Assembly (NCBI GenBank): GCA_964020155.1
Contig: OZ026558.1
Location: 3,282,074-3,346,073 of the forward strand
DNA from: Chondrilla cf. caribensis
Taxonomy: Eukaryota > Porifera > Demospongiae > Chondrillida > Chondrillidae
DNA: 64,000 nucleotides
Reading direction: 5' to 3'
Shown here one piece after another: positions 47,690 to 61,231 of the stretch. Made by a program: the position numbers and the translations under genes. The notes beneath the pieces are model-generated. The model saw nothing but the letters and a program-made list of their open reading frames with translations. It was not told where the DNA came from and made no database searches. Positions within the stretch are counted from its first letter, which is position 1, and every line of letters starts with the position of its first letter.

Positions 47690-48500
47690 GGATGGGGTCT
47701 AGCAGCCACATTTATCTCAAGACAATGCTCTCCCACGGTGACTGGCCAATGTTAAATTCGCTATTTTGCTGGTCACCACAGCCTCCCCACTGCACATGGA
47801 GGTGCTACAGACCTGTTGGTAACCAACAATATTATACAATTTGCCCTCATTTAACATGACCCAGTGTCCATCTGATGCATATTTACAGCTATCCATATTA
47901 AAAATCTATCGTACTTTTGTATATATGGGTACTATTATGTTGGGGACCAGATAGCTGGTAATTTGGCATTTTCACTGGTTACCACATGTACAGGCTATAT
48001 ACCATGTCTATATCACATCTATACTGACACACATACTGATGCATGCACACATTTCTGTATGTGCTAAGCGATGACCAGTGTGCAAGAAATTAGAAAATAA
48101 CTATCACTGGTCACCACGTCATCTCCAGTATTTGTGTGATGACCACCTTAGCCCAACTACCAATCCATGTATACCCTCCTGGAGGTGCTAAGGCCTGGTA
48201 GCGACCAACAAGGAACTCTAATGTTGACCACTACAACCTCTCCAGTATGTATATACATATGGAATTGTATTCACCCTGTATGTGTATGTATATGTGCATG
48301 TCTGTATGCATGAATCTACACACAACAGTTATTCTTACATTTCCTTTTGTAGATTTGAAAATGTCACTGAAACCATACCATGAATTGCAAGCATTTCGTC
48401 CTATATAAATTGTTGAGGTAACTAACTCATAAGTTTACATTTTGTGCAACACTTTCGATATTCTTGTTTGTTTCAGTTCAGTAGTGTGTGCATGTGTAAT
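47690..48500. repeat. Dispersed module M
   Basis: Same block order as 59945-60840, its closest relative here (both begin with a GGGGTCTAGCAGCCACATT segment). Each lies upstream of a receptor copy (48896 and 61232). Confidence 0.6.
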
Positions 48501-48796
48501 TATGTATGTATTATGGAAGTGTACACTTAACAGTTTCCCAAGTTTATTTTTTTAAGATTTTGTAGTTTATATTGAAACCATTGCACTAGCTGTTCAGTGA
48601 ATAGTGTGCTTTTTCCTGCTTTGCCTGATTTGCATAGTGTTCATCATCACATGAATAATTTGAAAGATTACATTCAGAAACACGTGTACTCATATGTACC
48701 AATCTGTATATGAAACTCTACTGTCGACATAATACATATCAGGAGTATGTAGACATATCATTACTTTTTATAATGTATGATATATAGTGAGTACTG

Positions 48797-48831
48797 TATA
48801 AACAGCTATATATATGACAGTAAGTGTCACT
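48797..48831 (+). promoter_or_regulatory. Core promoter of receptor copy 48896
   Basis: TATAAA at 48797-48802 and TCACTG from 48827. A 2-bp TA insertion in TATATATA widens the spacing to 32 bp. Confidence 0.65.
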
Positions 48832-48895
48832 GAATACCTTGATTTCAATCACTACATACTTGGTCGGTATACTGGTGTGGTGTTACTGGAACAGT

Positions 48896-50227
48896 ATGTT
48901 CACCCTATCCCTGTCTGTGGTGCTCTCCATTTCCTTCAACGTCTTCACTTTGGGAGAGAGAGTTCAGGAACACAGCAAGTGTCTGTCCACCTTGAAAGAC
49001 ATCCAAGAGGCCTATCTCAGGGGAGACTACTATCCTTCCGATGTGGAGAATTCTGTATTTGATCTTGATATAATCCATAGACACCAGAGGGGAGTAGCCA
49101 TAACTACTGGATTTTACCATCTAACTTACAAATCTCAAGATGGTAATATCTCTCATACTAACTCGGATGACTTCAAGAAGTGCTGTTACCCTGACAAAGA
49201 CAACAATAGTTGTGTCATGATTGTAATTCTCAACTCTCCAGTGTTCACCATTCTTCATCCACTACTCCTACACTACTTCTCAATTCCAAGAAATCTTCTT
49301 TCCATCGCATTACAAAGAGCTGCAGCTGTTTCTGATGGACTTGCGAGTTATTCTGGTTTGATATGTTGGAACTTGCCTCCAGTTTGTGACAATGCCTCAA
49401 GTAATATTAAACGCTCCCTTGTGTACTTTACTGAACATGTACTTATGTTCATACTGTGTTTGTATACATGACATTGTGTTTGCTGAACTTTACACATACT
49501 GTTGTGTGTGAATGTATGTCTGTGTGTGTGTACGTGTTGCATATTTAATGTGTTGTGCATGTGTACATGTATGTATATACACGTATGTACTGTTGTGTGT
49601 TTGTATAATGCAGTAGAAACATCATAAGGCAGACTATAAGTATTATATGTATGTATGTACTAGGGTATAAATTGGTTTGTGTTAAGCAGAAATTTATCTC
49701 AAGGGTGTTTGTCTTGTCTTGTTTGTATGACATTGTACAATCATTATTATAATTGTAACATTAATATGTAAACAGGAATACCATAACATGTGTGGCAATC
49801 AGTTTAAATGTTATCACTTTCCAATTCAGTTATATAATTAGTTAATATAATTATTATTTTTCTTTAGTTTGAAGAACTGGCTAAATACGATCATCCTGTA
49901 AGTTCCATGACCGCCTATCAAAGATTTATTTCTGGAGATCAGAAAGTTCAAGGAGTGTGCAATGATTGGCTCAGGAATTGTTCCAAAAAGTACATGATGA
50001 TAATATTATTACTTCCAGCTGCCATTGTCTTCATGATTGGGCCTCTCACTCTTCTGCTACTCAACAAATACAAGTCATACTTGAAAGGTGTCACAAAACA
50101 CTCCACATTTGCTAACCACTTCCTGTATTCTGTGATGATAACGAGTGTGCTAGGAGCTCTGTACATGTACACCAGTCTGGTCTTGGGTGTTTATAGCTTC
50201 TCAAAATTAGTGTTACTGGAACAATAA
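48896..50227 (+). pseudogene. 7TM receptor with intact exon A but exon B cut after TM2
   Basis: Exon A 48896-49438 is open (181 codons) with all Cys and a distinctive variable loop (RAAAVSDGLASYSGLICW). The donor is CAT|GTACTT, so the -1 G is lost but GTACTT is kept. Exon B starts at 49868 and encodes FEELAKYDHPVSS, TM1 and TM2. At about 50207 it is fused to the 5' part of another exon A (AGTGTTACTGGAACAAT), giving the ending KLVLLEQ and a stop. Exon A could instead be spliced onto the intact exon B at 51253 (see findings). Confidence 0.8.
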
Positions 50228-50228
50228 T

Positions 50229-52224
50229 ATGTTCACCCTATTCTTGTTTGTGGTGTTCTTCATTGCCGTCAACGTCTTCACTTTGGGAGAGAGAGTATAG
50301 GAACACAGCAAGTGTCTGTCCACCTTGAAAGACATCCAAGAGGCCTATCTCAGGGGAGATTACTATCCTACCGATGTGGAGAATTCTGTATTTGATCTTC
50401 ACTTGATCCATACATATCAAAGTGGAGTGGCTATGACTACCGGATTTTACCATCTAACTTACAATTCTCAAGGTGGCAATATCTCTCATACTAGCTTGGA
50501 TGACTTCAAGAAGTGCTGTTACCCTGACAAAGACAACAATAGTTGTGTCATGATTGTAATTCTCAACTCTCCAGTGTTCACCATACTTCATCCACTACTC
50601 CTACGCTACTTCTCAGTTGCAAGAAATCTTCTTTCCATTGCGTTACAAGGAGATGCACCTGGTCCTGGCACACGTGGAAGTTCATTTGGTGTGACATGTT
50701 GGAACTTGCCTCCAGTTTGTGACAATGCCTCAAGTAATATTAAACGCTCCCTTGTGTACTTTACTGAACAGGTACTTATGTTCATACTACGTGTGTTTGT
50801 ATACATGACATTGTGTGCAATGTTTACTGAACTTTACACCTACTGTTGTGTGTATGTATGTATGTCTGTGTATATGTATGTGTTACATATTTTTTGTGTT
50901 GTGCATGTGTGCGTGAACGTGTGTACTGTTGAGTGTTTGTATAATGCAGTAGAAACTCCTTAAGGCAGACTATAAGGGACTCACAAAATCAGTTCTTGTT
51001 ATTGGATCTTCTTATCAGTGTTTGCTTACTATGTGTACAACAAATCAAATAGCTAATGCTCAAAAATTGGTTTGTGTTAAGCAAAAATTTCTCTCTAGGG
51101 TGCTTGTCTTAATGAGGTTCCACTGTATGACATTGTACAATCATTATTATTGTAGCATTATTATATAAACAGGAAGACTGTAACATGCGTAGCAATCAGT
51201 TTAAATGTTATCACTGTTCAATTCAGTTAATTAATATATTATTTTTCCATAGTTTGAAGAACTGGCTAAATACGGTCATTCTGTAAGCTCCATGACCGGC
51301 TATCAAAGATTTGTTTCTGGAAATCACAAAGGTCAAGGATTTTGCAATGATTGGTTCAGGAATTTTTGGAAAAAGTACATAATGATATTACTTCCTGCTG
51401 GCATTGTATTCACGATTGGGCCCCTCACTCTTCTGCTACTCAACAAACACAAGTCATACTTGAAAGGTGTCACAAAACACTCCAGATTTGCTAACCACTT
51501 CCTGTATTCTGTAATGATAACCAGTGTGCTAGGAGCTCTATGCATGTACACTAGTCTGGTCATGGGTGTTTATAGCTTCTCAAAATTCCTCTATTCTGAC
51601 AAACACTACAATCCTGAGCTCTTTCAGAGTGATGTTGTAGTAGGTGTAAGTTCTGTTTCCATGGTCACTATTGCCATAGTAACACAGTTTCCCTTTGTTT
51701 TCTACTACTTCTGGAAGCATTTCTCTTCCAACACAACCAAACCATTGATCAGAGTGGTGACATGTGTTGGTTGGTGTTGGATTGTTGTGTTTGTGAAGAT
51801 CTTGTCTTTCTTCACCTTCCACCTTCTGATTTTATTGACGGTTAATCCAGTGACTTCTGTCATACACACTTGCCTGACACTTTCCATCATCCTGACTTTG
51901 ACAATGATTCTCTTGACCATCTCTACTTGTTGTCAACGTCCTTATTGTTCTATTACCAAATGCAGTAAGCTCTCACTTGCAGTCATTTGGATTCTCACTG
52001 CAGATATGTCGTTGTATTTGCTTACAGAAATGTATGATAGTGAGGAGGCTCCCAACACTCATGGGGTGAATGTGGTCGGCATCATCTTTTCGCTTGCTTC
52101 TTCAACCATTCTCTCCACATTTGTTTACTTGGTCAAGATGTACGTCCAACAGAAGATCAGAGGAGAGATGAATTTACCTGAGCTGCAGCCTCTGGTCCAG
52201 CAAAGACATATACGTATGGATTGA
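50229..52224 (+). pseudogene. 7TM receptor: promoterless exon A with stop, intact exon B
   Basis: Exon A 50229-50771 starts right after the truncated exon B of the previous copy, so its own promoter is missing. Codon 24 (50298-50300) is TAG where the others have CAG or CAA. The rest of exon A is open and its donor CAG|GTACTT is intact. Exon B 51253-52224 is fully open (323 codons) and nearly identical to that of the gene at 19540-21532. Alone the copy cannot give a full protein. Its exon B may serve the upstream exon A at 48896-49438. Confidence 0.8.
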
Positions 52225-52600
52225 TACACGACGTGTGACAGATTATTCTTATGATGCCGTATGTACATGTGTATGTATGTGTGTTTCTGCATATGTATAA
52301 TATATGTACGTATCTGTGTGAACCTTACATAGTTACAACATGCAGTACACCATTATCACTTTCAAGCATTTACATTATTATAAAAATATTAGTTGTACCT
52401 TATTGGTAGGAAGTACATACATGCTGGAATGACTCTCATCATAATTATAATAATTTTTATTCTACATTACAGTATTATTGGCAATGTTAATTACTATAAC
52501 AACTAGTACTATCACAGTATAATCAGTTAACATGTTATTATATGAACAATAGCTTATAATATAGTTTGAGAATAAAGTTATAAAGTCATAATTGATATAG

Positions 52601-53263
52601 TTAGTGTGGCAACTGGACATTGCCTTCACTGACTGCTAGCTGGATTGACTCTGGACCTCTAGCTGCGTAGCCGGATTTCGAGCGGGCACCTCTTATGCAC
52701 AAGATAGCTGATCTCAATAGCGAGAAACTCAAGTGGCATCTCATCCATCCCATCACAATATGGTATGGCTGTTTTCTTTTGCTGGCTATTTGGGAGGCTA
52801 AACGTTTGTAGAAAATGTTGGCTGCTTTTCCCATTCCTCCTGTCGTGCTAAAAACAAGTGGGGTGAAGGATCCATGTTCAATGTCACAGATTTGCTGTTC
52901 GTACATTCTCTTCTTTGCTTTTTCATGGAAAGTGTATCGTGATGATAGTGGGTGCTGTCGGTTGGTTTGCGCGTTAGGGTTAAACACCTTTACGTCAAAA
53001 AATGCGCGTTGTTGTGGACAGCCCCAGAATCCTTTTGCTCTGATGTCCACTCTAGCTCCATCTTGTACATTTGTGCTGGCTAATCTCATCTGCTCTCCTT
53101 CTAGTGGTGTCAGTTCCGGTTCCGTACACACATCAGAACATACTTCTGTCAGCACCCAATGAGTGGAAATGTATTTATCATACGGATTGGGGGATTGGGA
53201 ATTATTTATATATCCATGAGCATATAATGATGGTAGAGTGAACAATATTATAATATTATACAT
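52601..53263 (-). mobile_element. Retroelement-derived endonuclease-like ORF, second copy
   Basis: 220 codons, almost identical to 21909-22574 (AAR for AVR and small changes at the N-terminus). It retains DGARVDIRAKGFWG, AFFDVKVFNP and IEHGSFTPLVFS. Its presence at the same place relative to exon B shows it was carried along by the segmental duplication. Confidence 0.6.
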
Positions 53264-54003
53264 GTAAAATACATAGCTACTGTAACTAATACCACAACTG
53301 TAACTATAACTAGATTAATTGGATTTCAAGGCAAAAACTGGTACAGTAACTATAACCAAAACTTAGGAATGGGCTATATGCTATAACTAAAACTAAAATT
53401 CTATTTTCCATCATCATGTAAATAACTATAACCATTACTAAAAAGACTTGTGTTAGCTAAAACAACACTAATTCCAAATCAGCAATGTATGCATGTGTTT
53501 TTGTGTATTATGTGTGCACATAACAGTATCCTCATTTTATGTTTTCATATTTTGAAACTGATATTAAAACCATTGTACTGTTTGGTGAAAGATGTATGTT
53601 TTCCTGCATTGCCTAATTTGCATTGTGTTCAGGTTACCCTGATGAGTATACAGAATACAGAATATGAGAATACATGAGTATTTGAAGGATTATTACATTC
53701 AGAAAGATTATTACATTCAGGTACCTTGTACGTATGTACTAATATGTGCCACTCTGTAAATGAAACTTTACTGTCAGCATCATGTCAGTATCAGGATTAT
53801 AAAGATATAACAATAACGTATGTACTATAATATTTACCGCCCTATATACCTATGAAACTCTACTGTTAATGTGATTTTATTGGCATAGCATTATTATAAT
53901 GTATAATATATAGTGAGTACTGTATGGACAGCTATAAATGACAGTGTGTACCACTGAATATCACTACTTTGTCGGTATACTGGTGTGGTGTTACTAGAAC
54001 AAT

Positions 54004-54552
54004 ATGTTCACCCTATCCCTGTCTGTGGTGCTCTCCATTGCAGTCAATGTCTTTACTTTGGGAGAGAGAGTTCAGGAACACAGCAAGTGTCTGTCCACCT
54101 TGAAAGACATCCAAGAGGCCTATCTCAGGGGAGACTACTATCCTACCGATGTGGAGAATTCTGTATTTGATCTTGATATAATCCATAGATATCAGAGTGG
54201 AGTAGCTATAACTAGCGGATTTTACCGTCTAACTTACAAATCTCAAGATGGGAATATCTAGCTCTAATACTAACTCGGATGACTTCAGGAAGTGCTGTTA
54301 CCCTGACAAAGACAACAATAGTTATGTCATGATTGTAATTCTCAACTCTCCAGTGTTCACCATACTTCATCCACTATTCCTACATTACTTCTTACTTCCA
54401 AAAATCTTTCCATTGTATTACAAGGAGGTGTACCTGTTGCTAGCCCAAAGTCTAGTGAAAGTTCTTTTGCTGTGATGTCATGGAACTTGCCTCCGGTTTG
54501 TGTTAATGCCTCAAGTAATGTTGAACGCTCCCTTGTGTACTTTACTGAACTC
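54004..54552 (+). pseudogene. Lone receptor exon A with +4 insertion, twin of 23315
   Basis: Same early TAG (54259-54261), same deletion, same altered donor (CTC|GTACGA) and same TATGGA promoter as the copy at 23315-23863. No exon B before the next gene. Confidence 0.85.
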
Positions 54553-54669
54553 GTACGAATGTTCATACTGTGTTTGTATACATGATATTGTGTGTTTAGT
54601 GCACTTTACACCTATTGTGGTGTGTGCATGTATGCTCTCCCACGATGAGCAGACAAATATTCAAAATTT

Positions 54670-55380
54670 ATTGCTGTTCACCACAGCTTCCCCACACATG
54701 TGGCACATCATAGCATGAATACTTTACACATACACCCTCCTTTGCATGTACACCCTCCTGGAGGTGCTACAGACCTGTTGGTAACCAACAATATTATAAT
54801 ATATTGTCCTCATGCATTTACCGTGACCCAGTGTCCATCTGTTATACTATCCATAGTTATAATATTATATAGTTATCACACTTTTCTATGTATGTTGGGG
54901 ACCAGAGAGGTAATTTGGCATTACTCACTGGTCACCATAGGCTACCATGTCCATTTCACATAGCAAGTTAAAACAATATTAATACTGATCCCTGTACACC
55001 CTCCTGGAGATGTTGAGGACCGGGTGGTGACCAACAAGGTATTCTAATGCTGACCACTACAACCTCTCCAGTGTATATGATACGTATAATAATACATGTA
55101 CAATTGTATTCACACTATAATATGTATATATGCATTTGAGTGTATGTATGAATGTACACAATAGTTATTCCTACATTTCCTATTGTAGATGTTGAAATTG
55201 GCATTGGAATCATACCATTGCATGCATTTTGTCCTCTTGCAGTCTGTTGAGGGAACTCACTCATAAGTTTACATTTTGTGCAGCTGTTTCAATGTACTTT
55301 TTGTGAATGTCATATCATTATATTCAATTTGATATTTTTCATCCCAACTGATGTGTGAATATATTAATGTTTTGTGTATT
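54670..55380. repeat. Dispersed module M, twin of 23950-24660
   Basis: Near-identical to its counterpart in the segmental duplication, with an additional GTTGGGGACCAGAGAGG block retained. Confidence 0.65.
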
Positions 55381-55381
55381 G

Positions 55382-55967
55382 CAGTGAAACCCCTCTAAAC
55401 CGAACACACCTGGGACAAATAAAAATTTAATGTTCACTTTAGAGGGGTTTTCAGATTAGTGAAGTTCCACATATTTCTCAGATAGCAAACATTGCATTAT
55501 TAAAATTGTTGTGATACATCAACACACAATGGCTAGAAGTAGAATAGTATCGCCATTACAAACATGTTAGAAGAAAGGAACGAAACTTATGTAAAATTCA
55601 ACTCAAAAAAAACAGTGGATTTTCCAACCCCGAACGTTTCACTTAATGTCTTTAGAGTTGGCTTAATTTTATAAACATGGGACCATTCTACCCTTCTTCG
55701 TTTTGGAGCTGGTTCTGACATGAACAATAACACTAACGTTCACACTTCGACAGCTGCAGATTGGACATTCGGTTTACAAAGATTGATTTATATACTAAGT
55801 TGGGTTTTGGGACCCAAACTTCTGTTTGGTTTTCGGAATACAGAGTTTCCGGTTTAGAAAGGTTATTTTGTAACACAGGTAATAGGTAATAACTCGGGAC
55901 TTGAAAAAATATTTGATTTACAGAGAATTCCGGATTACTGCGGGTTCGATTTAAAGGGGTTTTACTG
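55382..55967. mobile_element. pogo/Tigger-like MITE, twin of 24665-25251
   Basis: Same terminal inverted repeats. The left TA has become GC-rich (TTGCAG). Near-identical to its twin. Confidence 0.8.
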
Positions 55968-56236
55968 TATATAACAGTATATCCTTATTTAATTTTTCTC
56001 ATATTTTGAAACTGATATTTAAACCATTGCACTGTTTGGTGAAAGATGTACTTTTTCCTACTTTGCCTAATTTGCAAGGTTTTTAGGTTCCCCTGATCAT
56101 CACGAGTAATTTGAAGGTTTATCACATTCAGGTACATATGTATGTACTAATATTGAAACTCTACTGTTAATATGATATAAATTATTATGATTACATAGGC
56201 ATAATTATTATAATGCATGATATATAGTGAGTACTG

Positions 56237-56270
56237 TATAAAAAGCTATATATGACAGTGTGTGTCACTG
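56237..56270 (+). promoter_or_regulatory. Core promoter of receptor gene 56331-58255
   Basis: TATAAA at 56237-56242 and TCACTG from 56265, 30-bp spacing to the initiator A. Confidence 0.7.
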
Positions 56271-56330
56271 AATCTTAATTTGAATCACTACATATTTGTC
56301 GGTATACTGGTGTGGTGGTACTGGAACAAT

Positions 56331-58255
56331 ATGTTCACGCTATCCCTGTCTGTGATGCTCTCCATTGCAGTCAACATCTTCACTTTGGGAGAGAGAGTGC
56401 AGGAACACAGCAAGTGTCTGTCCACCCTGAAAGACATCCAAGAGGCCTATCTCAGGGGAGACTACTATCCTACCGATGTGGAGAATTCCGTATTTGATCT
56501 TGATATAATCCATAGATATCAGAGGGGAGTAGCTATAACTAGCGGATTTTACCGTCTCACTTACAAATCTCAAGATGGGAATATCTCTCATACTAACTCG
56601 GATGACTTCAAGCAGTGCTGTTACCCTGACAAAGACAACAATAGTTGTATCATGATTGTAATTCTCAATTCTCCAGTTTTTACCATTCTTCATCCACTAC
56701 TCCTACACTACTTCTCAATTCCAAGAAATCTTCTTTCCATTGCATTACAAGGAGCTGCACCTGGTCCTGACACACATGGAAGTTTTTCTGGTTTGATATG
56801 TTGGAACTTGCCTCCAGTCTGTGACAATGCCTCAAGCAATATTAAACGCTCTCTTGTGTACTTTACTGAACAGGTACTCATGTTCATACTGTGTTTGTAT
56901 ACATGACATTGTGTTTACTGAACTTTACACCTACTGTTGTGTGTGTATGTATGTCTGTGTATATGTATGTGTTACAAATTTAATATGTTGTGCATGGGAT
57001 CATGTACGTATATATACGTACGTACTATTGTGTATTTGTATAATGCAGTAGAAACTTCGTAAGGCAGACTATAAGTACTATGTGTATGTATATACTATGT
57101 GTACAGCAAACCCAAAATGATATATATAAAGGGTGTTTGCAATTGTCTGCATGACATTGTACAATCATTATTATTGTAACATTAATATCTAAACAGGAAT
57201 ACCATAACATGTGTTGCAATCAGTTTAAATGTTATCACTGTTCAATTCAGTTAATTAATTATATTATTTCTCCATAGTTTGAAGAACTGGCTAAATATGG
57301 TCATTCTGTAAGCTCCATGACCGGCTATCAAAGATCTGTTTCTGGAAATCACAAAGAGCAAGGATTTTGCAATGATTGGTTCAGGAATTGTTGGAAAAAG
57401 TACATAATGATATTACTTCCTGCTGCCATTGTATTCACGATTGGGCCCCTCACTCTTCTGCTACTCAACAAACACAAGTCATACTTGAAAGGTGTCACAA
57501 AACACTCCACATTTGCTAACCACTGCCTGTATTCTGTGATGATAACCAGTGTGCTAGGAGCTCCGTATATGTACACCAATCAACTTGTGGGTGTTTATAG
57601 CTTCTCAAAATTCCTCTATTCTGACAAACACTACAATCCTGAGCTCTTTCACAGTGATGTTGTAGTTGGCATAAGTTCTGTCTCAATGCTTATTGTTGCC
57701 ATAGTAACACAGTTTCCCTTTGTTTTCTACTACTTCTGGAAGCATTTCTCTTCCAACACAACCAAACCATTGATCAGAGTGGTGACATGTGTTGGTTGGT
57801 GTTGGATTGTTGTGTTTGTGAAGATCTTGTCTTTCTTCACCTTCCACCTTCTGATTTTATTGATGGTCAATCCAGTGGCTTCTGTCATACACACTTGCCT
57901 GACACTTTCGCATATCCTGACTTTGACAATGATCCTCTTGACCATCTCTACTTGTTGTCAACCTCGAGCTTCTAATTGTTCTATTGCCAAATGCAGTAAG
58001 CTCTCACTTGCAGTCATTTGGAGTCTCACTGCAGATATGTCGTTGTATTTGCTTACAGAAATGTATGATAGTTTGGAGGCTCCCAACACTCATGGGGTGA
58101 ATGTGGTCGGCATCATTTTTTCGCTTGCTTCTTCAACCATTCTCTCCACCTTTGTTTACTTGGTCAAGATGTACATCCAGCAGAAGATCAGAGGAGAGAT
58201 GAATTTACCTGAGCTGCAGCCACTGGTCCAGCAAAGACAGATACGTATGGATTGA
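56331..58255 (+). CDS. Putative seven-transmembrane receptor (intact, two exons)
   Basis: Exons 56331-56873 and 57278-58255; 506 residues; intron 404 bp with CAG|GTACTC and CCATAG|TTTGAAG. Signal peptide MFTLSLSVMLSIAVNIFT. All ectodomain Cys and seven membrane segments are present. Two additional residues sit in the Cys-rich third inner loop (CCQPRASNCSIAKC). The variable loop is GAAPGPDTHGSFSGLICW, TM2 has GAPYMYTNQLVGV, and the tail ends RQIRMD. No disabling change seen. Its upstream flank is a near-identical copy of that of the 25617 gene, whereas its exons differ more, so flank and coding parts have different histories. Confidence 0.85.
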
Positions 58256-59344
58256 TACACCACATGTGACAGATTATACTTATAATGCCATATGTACATG
58301 TGTATGTGTGTGTGCTTCTGCATATGTATAATATATGTACGAATCTGTGTGAACCTTACATAGTTACAACATGTAGTATATGCACCATTATTTATTTCAA
58401 GTATTTACATTATTATGGTATTAGTTGTACCTTATTGGTAGGAAGTACATACGTGCTGGAATGACTCTCATTATCATAATTATAATGATTTTTATTTTAC
58501 AATCCAGTATAATTATTGGCAATGTTAATTACTATAACATCTAGTACTGTCACAGTATAATCAGTAATATTACATGCCTAAAAATTATAGTTTTAATAAT
58601 AATAATATATATTTCATACGTACTAGTATACTAAATCTTCTTCTTTATGTTCACCTTTAAAAAACTATAACTGCAACTAATTAAAAAGGTAAATGATGTC
58701 CCTAATTAAAACTATAATCAGATATCCGCCACAAATGTTATAGTTACTCTGCAAGACTATATTAAAATTTAAAAGTACAAGAAGACCATGCATGCCAGTA
58801 TCATAAAATTGTTACATTAGTTGTCCTAGTGGAAATGTATTCATATACGGATTGGGGGAGATTGGGGGAGATTGGAAATATTGGGAATCATTTATAATAT
58901 ATCCATGAGCATATATTGATGGTAGAGTGGACATATATACATGTAAAATACATCAATACTGTAACTAATACTACAACTGTAACTATAACTAGATTAATTG
59001 GATTTCAAGGCAAAACTGCAACTATAACTAAAATCTAGAAATGGGCTATATGCTTTAACTAGAGCTAAAATTCTATTTTCCATCATTATGTAAATAACTA
59101 TAACCATTACTAAAAATACTTTAGCTAAAAGAACACTAATTCCAAATCAGAGATGTATGCGTGTGTTTTTGTGTATTATGTGTACACATAACAGTATCCT
59201 CATTTTATGTTTTCATATTTTGAAACTGATATTAAAACCATTGCACTGTTTGGTGAAAGATGTACATTTTCCTACTTTCCCCAATTTGCAAGGTTTTCAG
59301 GTTCCCCTTATCATCACATAAGTAATTTGTAGGTTTATTATATT
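58256..59344. other. 3' flank and repeat block with module E
   Basis: AT-rich 3' flank; from about 58840 the GGATTGGGGGA and TAACTATAACCATTACTAAA tracts known from 22490-22760, then module E near 59220. The retroelement ORF present at 21909 and 52601 is missing here. Confidence 0.5.
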
Positions 59345-59543
59345 CACCATTCTTCATCCACTACGTACTCCTACAGTACTTCTCAATTCCAAGAAATCTT
59401 CTTTCCATTGCGTTCCAAAGAGAGATGCACCTAGTCTTGGCACACGTGGAAGTTCATTTGGTGTGACATGTTGGAACTTGCCTCCAGTTTGTGACAATGC
59501 CTCAAGTAATATTAAACGCTCCCTTGTGTACTTTACTGAACAG
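59345..59543 (+). pseudogene. Receptor exon A, 3' fragment with intact donor
   Basis: Starts within FTILHPLL and runs to YFTEQ, followed by CAG|GTACTT and the intronic MITE (59698-59873). Small insertions (CTACGTACTCC, AAAGAGAGATG) break the frame. No promoter and no exon B; the intron runs into module M at about 59930. Confidence 0.8.
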
Positions 59544-59929
59544 GTACTTATGTTCATACTGGGTTTGTATACAGGACATTGTGTGTTTACTGAACTTTAC
59601 ACCTACTGTATGTATGTCTGTGTATATGTACGTGCTACATATTTTTTGTGTTGTGCATGTGTGCATGAACGTATGTACTGTTGTGTGTTTGTATAATGCA
59701 GTAGAAACTCCTTAAGGCAGACTATAAATGACTCACAAAATCAGTTCTTGTTATTGGATCTTCTTATCAGTGTTTGCTTACTATGTGTACAACAAATCAA
59801 ATAATGCTCATAAATTGGTTTGTGTTAAGCAAAAATTTGTCTCAAGGGTGCTTGTCTTAATGAGGTTCCACTGTATGACATTGTACAATCATTATTATTG
59901 TAGTATTATTATTATAAACAGGAAGACTG

Positions 59930-60840
59930 TAATAATAATCTGGCCATGCACTACGCCCTATGTTATCATTTCACACAGATTGATCTAGATGGGGTCTAGC
60001 AGCCACATTCATCTCGAGACAATGCTCTCCCACAGTGATCAGCCAAATGTTTGCTATTTTGCTGGTCACAAGTCTCCCCACTGCACATGCGGCACATAAT
60101 AGCGTGAATACTTTACACATACACCCTTCTGGAGGAGCTACAGACCTGTTGGTAACCAACAATATTATACAATTTGCCCTCATTTAACAAGACCCAGTGT
60201 CCATCTGATGCAAATTTTACAGCTATCAATATTTATATATCTGTTGTACTTTTGTATAAATGGGTACTATTATGTTGGGGACCAGACAGCTGGTAATTTG
60301 GCATTTTCACTGGTCACCACGTGTACAGGCTACCATGTCTATATCACATCTATACTGACACACATACTGATGCATGCACACCTTTATGTATGTGCTAAGC
60401 GATGACCAGTGTGCAAGAAAATTAGAAAAAATTAATAACTATCACTGGTCACCACGTCATCTCCAGTACTCATGTGATGACCACCATAGCCCAACTACTG
60501 ATCCATGTACACCCTCCTGGAGGTGCTAAGGACCTGGTAGTGACCAACAAGGGACTCTATTGTTGACCACTTCAACCTCTCCAGTATGTATGGTATGTAT
60601 ATTAGTACATATGCAATTGTATTCACACTGTATGTGTATGTATATGTGCATGTGTGTATGCATGAATGTACACACAACAGTTATCCCTACATTTCCTTTT
60701 GTATATTTGAAAATGCCACTGAAACCATACCATTGCAAGTGTTTGTCCTCTATAAACTGTTGATAAAACTCACTCATAAGTTTACATTTTGTGCAACACT
60801 TTCAATATACTTGTTTGTTTCAGTTCAGTAGTGTGTGCAT
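59930..60840. repeat. Dispersed module M, twin of 47640-48500
   Basis: Same block order as 47690-48500, beginning with the TAATCTGGCCATGCACTACG segment found at 47641. Confidence 0.6.
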
Positions 60841-61142
60841 GTGTAATTATGTATGTATTATGTAAGTGTACACAGTTTCCCAAGTTTATTTTTTAAGATT
60901 TTGTAGTTTGTATTGAAACCATTACGCTATGCCTGTTTGGTGAATAGTGTGCTTTTTCCTGCTTTGCCTGATTTGCATGGTGTTCATTGTCACACAAATA
61001 ATTTGAAAGATTACGTACATTCAGAAACTAATATGTACCAATCTGTATATGAAGCCCTACTGTCGACATAATACATATCAGGAGTATGTAGGTGTATCAT
61101 TACTTTTTACAATGTATAATATATAGTCAGTACTAAACAGCT

Positions 61143-61165
61143 ATATATGACAGTGTGTTTCACTG
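61143..61165 (+). promoter_or_regulatory. Receptor promoter with weakened TATA box
   Basis: The initiator TTCACTG (61159-61165) and the CTATATATGACAG block are kept, but the TATAAACAG of other copies is TACTAAACAG. The downstream gene is intact. Confidence 0.5.
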
Positions 61166-61231
61166 AATATCTTAGTTAGAATCACTACATACTTTGTCAG
61201 TATACTGGTGTGGTGTTACTGGAACAATAAT

